A program made the position numbers and the translations under genes. Source: an uncultured Bacteroidales bacterium (GTDB taxonomy: Bacteria; Bacteroidota; Bacteroidia; Bacteroidales; F082). Taken from it: a stretch of 64,000 nt of DNA. Location of the stretch: contig ONJF01000001.1 in the NCBI GenBank assembly GCA_900318085.1, forward strand, positions 1 to 64,000, read 5' to 3'. Shown here in pieces: positions 26,291 through 38,592 of the stretch. The first letter of the stretch is position 1, and every line of letters begins with the position of its first letter. Under the pieces are notes generated by a model. That model was not told the DNA's origin, ran no database searches, and saw only the letters and a program-made list of their open reading frames with translations.

Positions 26291-26340
26291 ATCCGACAGC
26301 AAACGACAACAAACGACTACTGTCGACTACAAACGTTTGT
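26291..26340. repeat. Decamer array upstream of the BECR-like gene
   Basis: Five 10-bp units in register: ATCCGACAGC, AAACGACAAC, AAACGACTAC, TGTCGACTAC, AAACGTTTGT. Four share a CGAC core. The one-helical-turn spacing, 58 bp upstream of the next start codon, would suit a regulator binding site; it may also be another short-word array. Confidence 0.55.
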
Positions 26341-26397
26341 TCAACGGCTTACTCTTGACAGACTCCGTTACTTTGCAGCATCAAAATCGAAAGTGCT

Positions 26398-26856
26398 ATG
26401 ACGGACAAAAAACCATTCAACAAAGAACAATCAATCAAGATTCCATTTTCGGAATTGGTGGAACTAATTAATCAAAAGTGCGACTACAAGTTTGCCATAA
26501 TTGACAATGATGTTGATGACGAATTGATGGCTTTGGCCAAGAAAGAAGGTATTGATCTAACGGGCTACAAGCATGTGATTGAAACAAGCGGGACCTGCCA
26601 TTCGCAAAACCGACACGGGGAGAATAGTAAAGATAGGGTACCATTAACCGTGGAGGATTATTTCCTTATCCCTTACATTATCAAAAACAGAGATGCGGTG
26701 ATTATTTCTCCGTCTTTGACAAGGATACACAAAAACAGAGTATTCATTTACGAAAAGAAGATTGGTAATCAATATGTCTATGTGGAAGAAATCAGAAGAG
26801 GAAGAAACAAAAGTTTGGCTTTTCAATCCCTTAGAAAGAGAAAAGCCCCCGAATAG
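26398..26856 (+). CDS. Stand-alone BECR-fold (PBECR-type) nuclease-like protein
   Basis: This 152-residue protein seems to be a single domain. Residues about 50-148 fit what I know of the phage-associated barnase/EndoU/ColicinE5-D/RelE-like (BECR) nucleases: YKHVIETSGTCHSQNRHG with His68 and His73, then PLTVEDYFLIPYIIKNRDAV, two beta-strands and a basic end, KSLAFQSLRKRK. These domains are normally found inside large phage or toxin polyproteins. No phage gene or immunity gene is visible beside it. The stop codon lies inside a terminator hairpin. Nuclease activity is inferred, not shown; a dead or repurposed domain is possible. A weak -7-like TTACTTTG is at 26368-26375. Confidence 0.55.
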   Translation: MTDKKPFNKEQSIKIPFSELVELINQKCDYKFAIIDNDVDDELMALAKKEGIDLTGYKHVIETSGTCHSQNRHGENSKDRVPLTVEDYFLIPYIIKNRDAVIISPSLTRIHKNRVFIYEKKIGNQYVYVEEIRRGRNKSLAFQSLRKRKAPE

Positions 26857-26953
26857 GAGGCTTTAAAGCGTTATCGCGGAGGGTGTCATGCCGAAGCCAG
26901 TCCCTTACGTCTTGATAGTCCGCTGTTTTTCTATCCGTTTCCGCGACCAACCG
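26840..26953 (-). ncRNA. Candidate small RNA (about 110 nt) convergent with the BECR-like gene
   Basis: A full promoter (TTG, 18-bp spacer, TATTTTTG; 26986-26958) reads leftward into a region with no open frame and ends at the hairpin at 26864-26842. The predicted RNA can fold: GTCGCGGA pairs with TCCGCGAT (8 bp, closing stem), and inside it GATAG pairs with CTATC, with a GGC-TTCG-GC loop region further on. I do not recognise a known family (not tmRNA, SRP or RNase P). It covers much of the 328-bp gap between the BECR-like gene and recA; the rest, apart from the recA -7 box, shows nothing. Confidence 0.45.
26842..26864. terminator. Bidirectional terminator hairpin
   Basis: AAAGCCCCC-GAATA-GGAGGCTTT forms a stem with one mismatch. 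It ends the BECR-like gene on the plus strand and the candidate small RNA on the minus strand. Confidence 0.7.
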
Positions 26954-26957
26954 TCTG

Positions 26958-26986
26958 CAAAAATACAACTTTTTCATAATATGCAA
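26958..26986 (-). promoter_or_regulatory. Promoter of the candidate small RNA
   Basis: -33 TTG at 26986-26984 and -7 TATTTTTG at 26965-26958, spacer 18 bp, on the minus strand. No protein gene lies downstream before the terminator. Confidence 0.6.
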
Positions 26987-27036
26987 GTCTCATCGAGAAA
27001 AATAACCAAAAATAACGTCATCATGTCAAAAATTAC

Positions 27037-27044
27037 TATTTTTG
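27037..27044 (+). promoter_or_regulatory. -7 box for recA
   Basis: TATTTTTG is about 140 bp upstream of recA. The intervening leader is AT-rich with a few AATTCAAC-like words; no SOS box is recognised. Confidence 0.4.
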
Positions 27045-27184
27045 TCCCTTATTAATGAATCGCGCGTTAAGCGTCTCGTGAACCGCGTCAGAATAATCTT
27101 GAAATTCAACAATTAAACAAATCGAAGATTCAACGTAGTTAATTCAACAAATAAACAATCAACAATCTAAAAACCCCCACAATC

Positions 27185-28213
27185 ATGACTACAGAAAAAA
27201 CACAAGAAGAAGCTGCAAAACTGAGGCAGGAGAAACTGAAGGCTTTGGAAGCCACATTAGGAAACATCGAGAAGAGCTTTGGCAAGGGAAGCATTATGCG
27301 CCTGGGCGCCGAGGCCGAGAAGATGGAGAGCATCTCCACCGGCTCCATCGGCCTGGACTACGCCCTCGGCGTAGGCGGTCTGCCGAAAGGCCGTATCATC
27401 GAGATTTACGGTCCTGAGAGCTCGGGTAAGACGACGCTGGCCCTCCACGTAGTGGCCGAGGCCCAAAAGAAGGGTGGTATCGCTGCCTTCATCGATGCGG
27501 AGCATGCCTTCGACCGTTTCTATGCCGCCAAACTCGGCGTGGACGTGGAGAACCTCCTCATTTCACAACCTGACTATGGTGAGCAAGCCCTCGAAATCGC
27601 AGAGAACCTCATCCGCTCTGGCGCCATCGATGTTATCGTCGTCGACTCCGTCGCAGCCCTTACGCCCAAGAGCGAAATCGAAGGCGAGATGGGCGACAGC
27701 AAGATGGGTCTCCAAGCCCGCTTGATGAGCCAAGCCATGCGTAAGCTTACCGCCACCATCAACAAGACGGGCTGCGTCTGCATCTTCATCAACCAGCTGC
27801 GCGAGAAGATCGGCGTGATGTTCGGCAACCCCGAGACCACCACGGGTGGTAATGCCCTGAAGTTCTACAGCTCCGTGCGTATCGACATCCGCAAGATCAG
27901 CCAGATTAAGGATGGCGAGAACGTCATGGGTAGCCGCGTGAAGGTGAAGGTCGTCAAGAACAAGGTGGCCCCGCCGTTCCGTAAGGCCGAATTCGACATC
28001 CTCTATGGTGAAGGCATCTCTCGTTCAGGCGAAATCGTTGACCTCGGCGTGGAGATGGGCATCATCAAGAAAAGCGGCTCGTGGTTCAGCTACGGCGACT
28101 CCAAGCTCGCCCAGGGCCGCGACTCGGTTAAGAAACTCATCGAAGACAACCCGGAACTTGCCGACGAACTCGCTGCCAAGATCTTTGAGGCGTTGGAGAA
28201 GAGTGAAGAGTAA
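27185..28213 (+). CDS. recA: Recombinase RecA
   Basis: This 342-residue protein is full length. It has Walker [13 protein letters not shown] (about 75-86), Walker [13 protein letters not shown], the L1/L2 DNA-binding loops, with [18 protein letters not shown] and [14 protein letters not shown], and the C-terminal domain. It catalyses ATP-dependent strand exchange in homologous recombination and drives the SOS response. The first 25 residues are charged, as in other Bacteroidetes RecA. It is followed by a repeat element, so it is probably monocistronic. Confidence 0.98.
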   Translation: MTTEKTQEEAAKLRQEKLKALEATLGNIEKSFGKGSIMRLGAEAEKMESISTGSIGLDYALGVGGLPKGRIIEIYGPESSGKTTLALHVVAEAQKKGGIAAFIDAEHAFDRFYAAKLGVDVENLLISQPDYGEQALEIAENLIRSGAIDVIVVDSVAALTPKSEIEGEMGDSKMGLQARLMSQAMRKLTATINKTGCVCIFINQLREKIGVMFGNPETTTGGNALKFYSSVRIDIRKISQIKDGENVMGSRVKVKVVKNKVAPPFRKAEFDILYGEGISRSGEIVDLGVEMGIIKKSGSWFSYGDSKLAQGRDSVKKLIEDNPELADELAAKIFEALEKSEE

Positions 28214-28339
28214 TTTGGCTTCTGGCCTTTGGCCTTTGGCTTCTGGCAGCTTCAACCGAGTACGTCATTGCGGGCTTGACCCGCAATCTCCTAAATGCGG
28301 CGGAGCTGCCAGCAGCCAAGAGCCAGTAGCCAGTAGCAA
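28214..28339. repeat. Heptamer array (TTGGCNT type) enclosing a CGTCATTGCGG element
   Basis: The left arm (28214-28250) has 7-bp units TTGGCTT, CTGGCCT, TTGGCCT, TTGGCTT, CTGGCAG. The right arm (28305-28339) has GCTGCCA, GCAGCCA, AGAGCCA, GTAGCCA, GTAGCAA, the reverse-complement family. Between them (28262-28292) is a copy of the CGTCATTGCGG...CCGCAATCTCCT element also found at 2326. Confidence 0.85.
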
Positions 28340-28352
28340 AACAAAAACAACA

Positions 28353-29387
28353 ATGAAAAACAAATCCATCCTATTTCTCGGCCTGCTGCTGGCCCTCTTT
28401 GCTTGCAACAACACGCCAAAGCCAGAACCGGAACCAACGAATCAAGAACCTACGGCTCATGTCACGGTGAACGAGGCCATCCAGCTGCTTTCTGACTCCA
28501 TCGCCATGGATAGCACCAACGCGCGCCTTTATGTCAGCCGCGCCAAAGCCTACTTTGCCACTGAACAAGTAGGACAGGCCATGGTTGACATCAACAAGTC
28601 GCTGCAACTCGACCCCAATAACCTTGACACCTATCTCTTGTTGGCCGATGTGTATTATGCCTTGGGTGACCAAGACAACATTTCTGCGACGCTCAACAAG
28701 GCGGTGGAAATCAATTCGTTGGATGCTCGTCCCTTGGTGAAGCTTGCCGAACTGAACCTGCTTCAGCAAAACTTCAACCTCGCTATCGGCTATGTCGACA
28801 AGGCCTTGGGGCTGTCTTCGTACAACCCTCGCGCCTATTTTGTGAAAGGCATGTGCTATATGGCCGCCAAGCAAGACACGGTCAGTGCGCTGAAGAACTT
28901 CCAACTCGCTGCCGAGCAAGATGCCACTTTCTACGATCCCGTTGAACAAATCAGTCGTATCTATGCCACACAGCAGCCGCCTTACACCGCCGACTACCTG
29001 CGCAAGGCACAGCAGCAGTTTCCCGACCAACCCACGGCACGCTATGAATTAGCGCTTTACTTGCAAAGCCATGGCGAACCCGAAGAGGCCCTTCGTCATT
29101 ACGACACCCTGCTGATGCTGCGTCCCGACAACTACATCGTGCTCTTCAACATCGGATATGTCAACTATGTATATCTCGAAAACAATGAGGTGGCTTTGGA
29201 CTATTTCAACCGTTCGTTGGAGGCCAACCCCAAATACATTGACGCCTATTACAACAAAGGTCGCGTGCTCGAGCAGATGGGCAACTACACCCAAGCCAGC
29301 GAGATCTACAAGGAGATCCTGAAGTTGCAGCCTGACTACCGCTTGGCCGTCGATGCCATCAACAGAATACAGAGAGAAACCGAATAA
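28353..29387 (+). CDS. TPR-repeat lipoprotein
   Basis: This 344-residue protein has a lipoprotein signal: MKNKSILFLGLLLALFAC, with Cys18 in the lipobox and a Pro/Glu-rich linker after it. It then has about eight tetratricopeptide repeats, for example AYFATEQVGQAMVDINKSLQLDPNN, PLVKLAELNLLQQNFNLAI and AYYNKGRVLEQMGNYTQASE. TPR proteins usually scaffold protein complexes; the partner is unknown. The ATG at 28353 is chosen because the signal peptide begins there; a longer frame reaches back into recA and the repeat. Confidence 0.88.
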   Translation: MKNKSILFLGLLLALFACNNTPKPEPEPTNQEPTAHVTVNEAIQLLSDSIAMDSTNARLYVSRAKAYFATEQVGQAMVDINKSLQLDPNNLDTYLLLADVYYALGDQDNISATLNKAVEINSLDARPLVKLAELNLLQQNFNLAIGYVDKALGLSSYNPRAYFVKGMCYMAAKQDTVSALKNFQLAAEQDATFYDPVEQISRIYATQQPPYTADYLRKAQQQFPDQPTARYELALYLQSHGEPEEALRHYDTLLMLRPDNYIVLFNIGYVNYVYLENNEVALDYFNRSLEANPKYIDAYYNKGRVLEQMGNYTQASEIYKEILKLQPDYRLAVDAINRIQRETE

Positions 29388-29404
29388 CCTCTATTACTGC
29401 CATT

Positions 29405-31072
29405 ATGCTTCAAATCTATTGTCTCAACAACCGAACCACTAAAGAGTTCAAGGAAGGGACGACCTTGCTTGAGATGCTGCCAGAATTCGACTTCGACAGG
29501 CCTTATCCTATCGTCTCGGCCAAGGTTAACAATGTCTCTCAAGGTCTGAAGTTCCGAGTATACAATAGCCGCGATGTGGAGTTTCTTGACCTTACACACC
29601 ACACGGCACGTCTGGTCTATTTCCGCTCGTTGGGCTTCCTTCTCTACAAGGCGGCACAAGACCTCTTCCCAGGTAGCAAGTTGAACATGGAGCATCCCAT
29701 CTCAAAGGGGTGCTTCTGCCGTATCAAGAAGAGCGATGGTATGATTCTGGACGCTAATGACGTCGCTGCCCTTAGGGTGAGGATGAGAGCCATCGTGGCA
29801 GACGACATCCCTTTCCACCGCCATGAGGCCCGCATCGAGGAGGCTATCAAGATGTTCGGTGATATGGGACAGGAGGATAAGGTCAAACTGATGGAAACTA
29901 GTGGCAAGGCCTATACGGACTACTACACTTTGGAGGATACGGCTGATTATTACTATGGAAGACTGGTGCCTTCTACTGGATATCTCAACATTTGGGACAT
30001 CGAAGCCTATCGCGACGGCATCTTGATGCGTATTCCCGACCGCGACCACCCTGACCGTCTGGCCGAGATGCAAGACCAGCCAAAGACCTTCGAGATACTC
30101 TCGGAGAGCCTGAAGTGGAACGACATCATGGGATTGAGCACTGTGGGCGATGTCAACTTGGCCTGCCAGAGCGGCAAGGCACGCGAACTGGTGCAGGTAG
30201 CCGAGGCCTTGCAGGAGAAGAAAATCGTGCAGATTGCTGAAGAGATTGACCGTCGTTATCACAGTGAGAACCCTGTGCGTTTGGTCCTTATAACAGGTCC
30301 CAGCAGCAGCGGTAAGACCACCTTCTGTAGCCGTGTGAGCATCCAACTGATGGCCTGCGGACTGAAGCCTATCTCGTTCTCGACGGATGACTACTTTGTC
30401 AACCGCGTGGATACACCCAAGCTGCCCGATGGCACTTATGATTTCGACAACTTCGATACCGTCGACCATGCCGCCTTGGAGCGAGACTTGATTGCCTTGC
30501 TGAAAGGGGAGGAGATTGAGGTGCCCGAGTATAATTTCGTTACGGGCATCCGCGAATACAACGGCAAGAAGCTGCAACTCAAGGAGGGCTCGGTGTTGTT
30601 GCTCGAAGGCATTCATGCCTTGAATCCCATGTTGACCGAACAGATTCCTGAGTCGGCCAAGTTCCGCATCTTCATCTCTACCTTGACCAGCACGGGTTTG
30701 GATGACCACAACATCATCCCCACCGACGACAACCGCCTTTTGCGACGCATCGTACGCGACTACAACAAAGGGGCTTTCACGGCTCGAGAGACCATCAGCC
30801 AATGGGCTAGTGTGCGCGATGCCGAGGAGAAATGGATCAATCCCTATCAGGAGAATGCCGACGTGATGTTCAACTCGGCCTATCTGCTTGAGTTCGCCGT
30901 CATGCGCAACCATGCAGAGAGCATTTTGGCCACCGTGCCGAACAACTGCCCCGAATACACCGAGGCGCACCGACTGTTGCGTTTCTTGCATTATTTCACG
31001 CCCGTCTCCGACAAGGAGATACCGGCCACATCCATGCTGCGCCAGTTTATCGGTGGCAGCAGCTTTATGTAG
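29405..31072 (+). CDS. Nucleoside kinase (uridine kinase-like) with TGS/ThrRS-like N-terminus
   Basis: This 555-residue protein is fused. Residues about 1-60 resemble a TGS domain; about 60-250 resemble the threonyl-tRNA synthetase second additional domain. The C-terminal kinase domain has the P-loop TGPSSSGKTTF (about 296-306) and SFSTDDYFVNR, typical of uridine/phosphoribulokinase-type kinases. This architecture is usual for the 'nucleoside kinase' family of Bacteroidetes and Firmicutes. It phosphorylates a nucleoside, likely uridine, in salvage. It starts 17 bp after the TPR gene, so it is probably in the same operon. Confidence 0.85.
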   Translation: MLQIYCLNNRTTKEFKEGTTLLEMLPEFDFDRPYPIVSAKVNNVSQGLKFRVYNSRDVEFLDLTHHTARLVYFRSLGFLLYKAAQDLFPGSKLNMEHPISKGCFCRIKKSDGMILDANDVAALRVRMRAIVADDIPFHRHEARIEEAIKMFGDMGQEDKVKLMETSGKAYTDYYTLEDTADYYYGRLVPSTGYLNIWDIEAYRDGILMRIPDRDHPDRLAEMQDQPKTFEILSESLKWNDIMGLSTVGDVNLACQSGKARELVQVAEALQEKKIVQIAEEIDRRYHSENPVRLVLITGPSSSGKTTFCSRVSIQLMACGLKPISFSTDDYFVNRVDTPKLPDGTYDFDNFDTVDHAALERDLIALLKGEEIEVPEYNFVTGIREYNGKKLQLKEGSVLLLEGIHALNPMLTEQIPESAKFRIFISTLTSTGLDDHNIIPTDDNRLLRRIVRDYNKGAFTARETISQWASVRDAEEKWINPYQENADVMFNSAYLLEFAVMRNHAESILATVPNNCPEYTEAHRLLRFLHYFTPVSDKEIPATSMLRQFIGGSSFM

Positions 31073-31148
31073 GACGTGAGACTACGTGACTTCGGGACTT
31101 CGAGACGTAATCAAGTCCCGCAGTCCCGTGTCCCGCAGTCTCGGAGTC
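31073..31148. repeat. Octamer array (ACTTCGGG type) and complementary GTCCCGCA array
   Basis: The left arm (31073-31106) reads GACGTGAG, ACTACGTG, ACTTCGGG, ACTTCGAG. The right arm (31115-31148) is GTCCCGCA, GTCCCGT, GTCCCGCA, GTCTCGGA. It belongs to the same word family as 11729-11799. It lies directly upstream of nadE. Confidence 0.85.
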
Positions 31149-31169
31149 AAAAACAAAATATTAAACAAT

Positions 31170-31919
31170 ATGAATACTTTCGATCCCAAAAAAGTAAAAG
31201 ACCAAGTCGTGCAATGGATCCGCGACTGGTTTGAAGTGAACGGAAAGGACTGCAACGCCGTCATCGGCATCTCGGGTGGCAAGGACAGCAGCGTCGTCGC
31301 CGGTCTCTGTGTCGAGGCCCTCGGCGTGGACCGCGTCATCGGCGTGACCATGCCCAATGGCGTGCAACCCGACATTGACGACAGCATGAAACTCATCAAC
31401 CATCTGGGCATCCGCCATTGCTGTGTCAACATCGGCGACACCTATAATACCTTGATCGCCGCTGTAAAGGAGCAACTTGGCACTTTGGATGCCGAGGTCA
31501 GCCGTCAAACTACGATTAACCTGCCGCCGCGTCTGCGTATGAGCACTTTGTATGCCGTCTCGCAGTCGATGAACGGCCGTGTGGCCAACACCTGCAACCT
31601 CTCCGAGGACTGGGTAGGCTATTCGACACGCTATGGCGACGCTGCTGGCGACTTTGCTCCTTTGGGCGGACTCACCGTACAGGAAGTCAAGGCGATAGGG
31701 AAGGAGTTGGGTCTGCCTATTGAGTTGGTGGAAAAGACCCCGTCGGATGGCCTCACGAACAAGAGCGACGAGGACAATCTCGGTTTCACATACGCCGTGT
31801 TGGACAACTACATCCGCACTGGTGTCTGCAACGACCCCAAGACCAAGGCCTTGATTGATCACAAGCACATCACCAACCTCTTCAAGTTGCAGCCGATACC
31901 GCATTTCGAGATGAAGTGA
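31170..31919 (+). CDS. nadE: NAD+ synthetase (ammonia-dependent)
   Basis: This 249-residue protein has the pyrophosphatase loop GISGGKDSS (residues 33-41) and NLSEDWVGYSTRYGDAAGDFAPLGGLT, the NadE signature region. It lacks the glutamine amidohydrolase domain, so it uses ammonia. It amidates deamido-NAD to NAD+ in the last step of NAD synthesis. Start 31170 is chosen because the conserved start MNTFDPKKVK begins there; an upstream in-frame extension would be repeat-encoded. Confidence 0.95.
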   Translation: MNTFDPKKVKDQVVQWIRDWFEVNGKDCNAVIGISGGKDSSVVAGLCVEALGVDRVIGVTMPNGVQPDIDDSMKLINHLGIRHCCVNIGDTYNTLIAAVKEQLGTLDAEVSRQTTINLPPRLRMSTLYAVSQSMNGRVANTCNLSEDWVGYSTRYGDAAGDFAPLGGLTVQEVKAIGKELGLPIELVEKTPSDGLTNKSDEDNLGFTYAVLDNYIRTGVCNDPKTKALIDHKHITNLFKLQPIPHFEMK

Positions 31920-31928
31920 AGCCATCTT

Positions 31929-31960
31929 CACTCTAAACTCTCAACTCTAAACTCTCAACT
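31929..31960. repeat. Heptamer array (CTCTAAA type)
   Basis: CTCTAAA, CTCTCAA, CTCTAAA, CTCTCAA in exact 7-bp register, directly upstream of the thioesterase start at 31964. Confidence 0.8.
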
Positions 31961-31963
31961 AAA

Positions 31964-32359
31964 ATGTTCTCTTGTCCGATACAAATCCGCATGAGCGACC
32001 TCGACCCGTATAACCATGTCAATAATGGGGCGCAGTGCAACTTTTTCGACATGGGCCGAAGCCGCTACTTCGAGCATGTCTTCCAGACACCCATCGACTG
32101 GCTCACTTTCAAGTATGTCCTCGTCCATGTGGATCTCGATTTCCGTAAGCCTGTGTTGTTTCACGACCCCATTGTATGTGAAAGTCACGTCCTCGAGATA
32201 GGCAACTCCAGCTTCAAGATGGAGCAATGCCTGAAAGATGCTGATACCGGTGAGGTCAAGACTTTATGTCATGCCGTGGTCGTCTATTTCGACCGGGAGG
32301 CAAACAAGTCGGAGCGGATACCCGATGCCGAAAGGGAAAAAATGATGCATGCCGACTAA
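31964..32359 (+). CDS. Acyl-CoA thioesterase, hotdog fold (YbgC/4HBT-like)
   Basis: This 131-residue protein has the single hotdog domain of the 4-hydroxybenzoyl-CoA thioesterase group. It shows SDLDPYNHVNN (residues 11-21), with Asp14 in the usual catalytic position, and VLVHVDLDFRKPVLFHDPI. It probably hydrolyses acyl-CoA or acyl-ACP thioesters; the chain length is not readable. It starts 4 bp after a heptamer array. Confidence 0.85.
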   Translation: MFSCPIQIRMSDLDPYNHVNNGAQCNFFDMGRSRYFEHVFQTPIDWLTFKYVLVHVDLDFRKPVLFHDPIVCESHVLEIGNSSFKMEQCLKDADTGEVKTLCHAVVVYFDREANKSERIPDAEREKMMHAD

Positions 32360-32362
32360 CCC

Positions 32363-36369
<4,007 letters not shown>

Positions 36370-36382
36370 CTAATTATATCTC

Positions 36383-37633
36383 TTACCATTCCACGGGCAT
36401 ACGCTGCACCGGCATCGTCATGCACCGGGCACCACCGCCGCCACGCGAAAGTTCGTTGCCCTCGAAGGCAACGATGCATTTCCGGACCTTGTTCACATCC
36501 ACCTTGTTGTTGGCCACATCCGATGCGGTGAGGATGTTGAACCCCGCCTTGTTCAAGGCTTCCAAGGTGTGTTGGTTGCGACCGTAGCCGATGAACTTGC
36601 CAGGCTCGAAGCAGAAGAAGTTGCAGCCGCTGTGCCATTGCTCACGGGCCGCCCAATCATTGTTTCTATTGCCACAATACACAGGCTCCAAGTCGATGCC
36701 GAGCTCTTTCAGTCCAGCCAGCAGGTCGGGAACTTCCTTGCCGACTGCCTTTTGCCCGTCGACGGTGATGTGGAAGGTCTTGTAGGCGCTGTTCATGATG
36801 ACGGGCTCGTAGATCATGCACTTGTCGACATCGAGCATGGTGAACACCATGTCGAGATGGATGAACGACTCGGGTTCCAAGGGCAATTCCTGGAAAATCA
36901 AATGTTTTACGCCGGGCTTGGTCTTCAGATGCTCCACCAAAGCTTCCACACCATGCATGTTGGTGCGTGAGCCCAGACCGCAAATCACCACATCGTCGCG
37001 GATAATCTGCACATCGCCGCCTTCCACTGTTCCTTCGCCATGGGTGTCATAGTTAAGTGCTGGGTTAATCACCTTGGTATCAAACAAGGGATGCAGGTTG
37101 TAGATACTATTGAGGATGATGCACTCGCGTGCACGCACCGTGGTGGCCATATTGCTGATCATGATGTTGTCGAACATCGTGAACGAAGCGTCACGCATGA
37201 AGAAGAGGTTGGGAATGGGCAGCAGGGCATACGGGTCTTTGTTGATGAATGTGACATCTTCGAGACGGACACCTTCAATCAACTGACGCGAGAGGTCCTC
37301 TGCTGGCAACGCCTTGAGGTAGGCGGCCAAGAAGCCTTTGTCCTCTACCTTGCAGATGCGTTCGACAAGGCTGTTCTTGACATTCTCATCATGCAAGATG
37401 TCGGTGAGCAGGTCGGCGACCTCATGCACCTGCGTCACTTTTTGTAATACTCTTTTGAAATATCCGTATTCCTTTTGCGCGACTTGCATATTCAAAATGT
37501 CGCTAAAGAGGAAGGTGTGGGCGTTTTCGGGGGTCACTTTTTCCAACTCGGGACCGGGCATGTGAATCAGGACATGCTGGAGTTTTCCGATCTCTGAGTT
37601 AACACTGACATTGATTCCTTCTTGTGAATCCAT
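36383..37633 (-). CDS. arcA: Arginine deiminase
   Basis: This 416-residue protein has the normal ADI length. It has VLIHMPGPELEKVTPEN, FLFSDILN, a Glu/His catalytic core with EGGDVQIIRDD (about 200), ESFIHLDMVFTMLD (about 262) and the nucleophile Cys404 in LSRGGGGARCMTMP. It converts arginine to citrulline and ammonia. No arcB or arcC is beside it, so in this genome it stands alone; it may serve acid resistance or arginine catabolism. It has its own -7 box (37691). Confidence 0.95.
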   Translation of the reverse strand: MDSQEGINVSVNSEIGKLQHVLIHMPGPELEKVTPENAHTFLFSDILNMQVAQKEYGYFKRVLQKVTQVHEVADLLTDILHDENVKNSLVERICKVEDKGFLAAYLKALPAEDLSRQLIEGVRLEDVTFINKDPYALLPIPNLFFMRDASFTMFDNIMISNMATTVRARECIILNSIYNLHPLFDTKVINPALNYDTHGEGTVEGGDVQIIRDDVVICGLGSRTNMHGVEALVEHLKTKPGVKHLIFQELPLEPESFIHLDMVFTMLDVDKCMIYEPVIMNSAYKTFHITVDGQKAVGKEVPDLLAGLKELGIDLEPVYCGNRNNDWAAREQWHSGCNFFCFEPGKFIGYGRNQHTLEALNKAGFNILTASDVANNKVDVNKVRKCIVAFEGNELSRGGGGARCMTMPVQRMPVEW

Positions 37634-37690
37634 AAAAGGTGATTTGGTGAAACAATAAGAGCATGGTCATGCCGTGCTCCGAATAGGTTG

Positions 37691-37698
37691 CAAAGATA
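37691..37698 (-). promoter_or_regulatory. -7 box for arcA
   Basis: TATCTTTG on the minus strand is 57 bp upstream of the start. A small hairpin (GAGCAYGG...CCRTGCTC, about 37661-37681) lies in the leader. Confidence 0.6.
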
Positions 37699-37773
37699 CG
37701 AATTTTCTCGTGAATCCAAATGAAAAATGTCGAAAAACGAAAGGGAAGAGGGACGATAACGCTTAAGTCGTTG

Positions 37774-38556
37774 TCAATCATCTGACAAGGAGACATCCTC
37801 GTCCATGTTGTAAGCCCTGAACTGCAGTTTCTCGGGCTGGTGGATGTTGAGGTACAAAGGCTCGATCTTTTCTGTGCCCCAGTTGCCGACTAGGGTGGCT
37901 TCGGCGGTAAGAACCTTAAGTTCTTCGAGGAATTCGCTGCGTGGGATGGTGTATGCCCCCAAACTCATCAGGTGGGAGGTCTCTTGCTGGCAGTCGATGA
38001 GCTTAAAACCATGCTTCTGCAAGAACTGGTGCAAGTGGTAGAAGGCTACCTTGGAGGCATCGGTGACCGTGTGGAACATCGACTCACCAAAGAAGACCTG
38101 CCCGATGGAAACGCCGTACAGGCCACCTACCAACTCGCCATCCAGATAGGTCTCGAAAGAATGGGTGATGCCCAATTCATGCAGCTCACAATAGGCATCC
38201 ACCATCTCGTCCATGATCCACGTCCCGTATTGGTCCTTACGGGGTGTCTCTGCACAGTGCAGCATCACCTCGCGGAAATTGGTGTCGATTCTCACCTCGA
38301 ACTTTCCTGATTTCAGTGTGCGCCGTAACGACTTGCTCACGCGCATCTCGCCCGGACGGATGATGAGACGTGGGTCGAGCGACCACCACAACAGTGGCTC
38401 ATTCTCGCTGTACCATGGGAAGATGCCGTTGGCATAGGCCACGATGAGGCGCTGGGGCGAGAGGTCACCACCAAAGGCCAGCAGGCCCTCCTCGTTGGCA
38501 CGGTCGGCCGGAGGGAAGAAGCAGTCGTCGTCGTTGAGTTGATATAGAATGTTCAT
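37774..38556 (-). CDS. aat: Leucyl/phenylalanyl-tRNA-protein transferase
   Basis: This 260-residue protein starts MNILYQLNDDDCFFPPADRA, with GLLAFGGDLSPQRLIVAYANGIFPWY (about 24-50) and HSFETYLDGELVGGLYGVSIGQVFFGESMF (about 136-160), the family signatures. It adds Leu or Phe from tRNA to N-terminal Lys/Arg of proteins, marking them for ClpAP in the N-degron pathway. The ATG at 38556 is preferred; a longer frame to 38652 would be encoded by the heptamer element. Confidence 0.95.
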   Translation of the reverse strand: MNILYQLNDDDCFFPPADRANEEGLLAFGGDLSPQRLIVAYANGIFPWYSENEPLLWWSLDPRLIIRPGEMRVSKSLRRTLKSGKFEVRIDTNFREVMLHCAETPRKDQYGTWIMDEMVDAYCELHELGITHSFETYLDGELVGGLYGVSIGQVFFGESMFHTVTDASKVAFYHLHQFLQKHGFKLIDCQQETSHLMSLGAYTIPRSEFLEELKVLTAEATLVGNWGTEKIEPLYLNIHQPEKLQFRAYNMDEDVSLSDD

Positions 38557-38573
38557 GTCGATGAAACAATGTG

Positions 38574-38581
38574 CAAAAATA
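38574..38581 (-). promoter_or_regulatory. -7 box for aat
   Basis: TATTTTTG on the minus strand is 17 bp upstream of the aat start. Confidence 0.6.
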
Positions 38582-38592
38582 GGAATTTTTTT

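Noticed and set aside
26368-26375. TTGACA (26355) with TTACTTTG as a full promoter for the BECR-like gene.
   Set aside because: The spacing is only about 10 bp and the -7 box has one mismatch, so it was not listed as a promoter.
29702-30991. A 429-residue minus-strand frame opposite the nucleoside kinase.
   Set aside because: Complement of a gene with clear P-loop motifs; the frame has no recognisable domain.
36383-37633. Considered as part of an arginine deiminase operon (arcABC/D).
   Set aside because: No ornithine carbamoyltransferase, carbamate kinase or antiporter is adjacent; terminator and own promoter isolate the gene.
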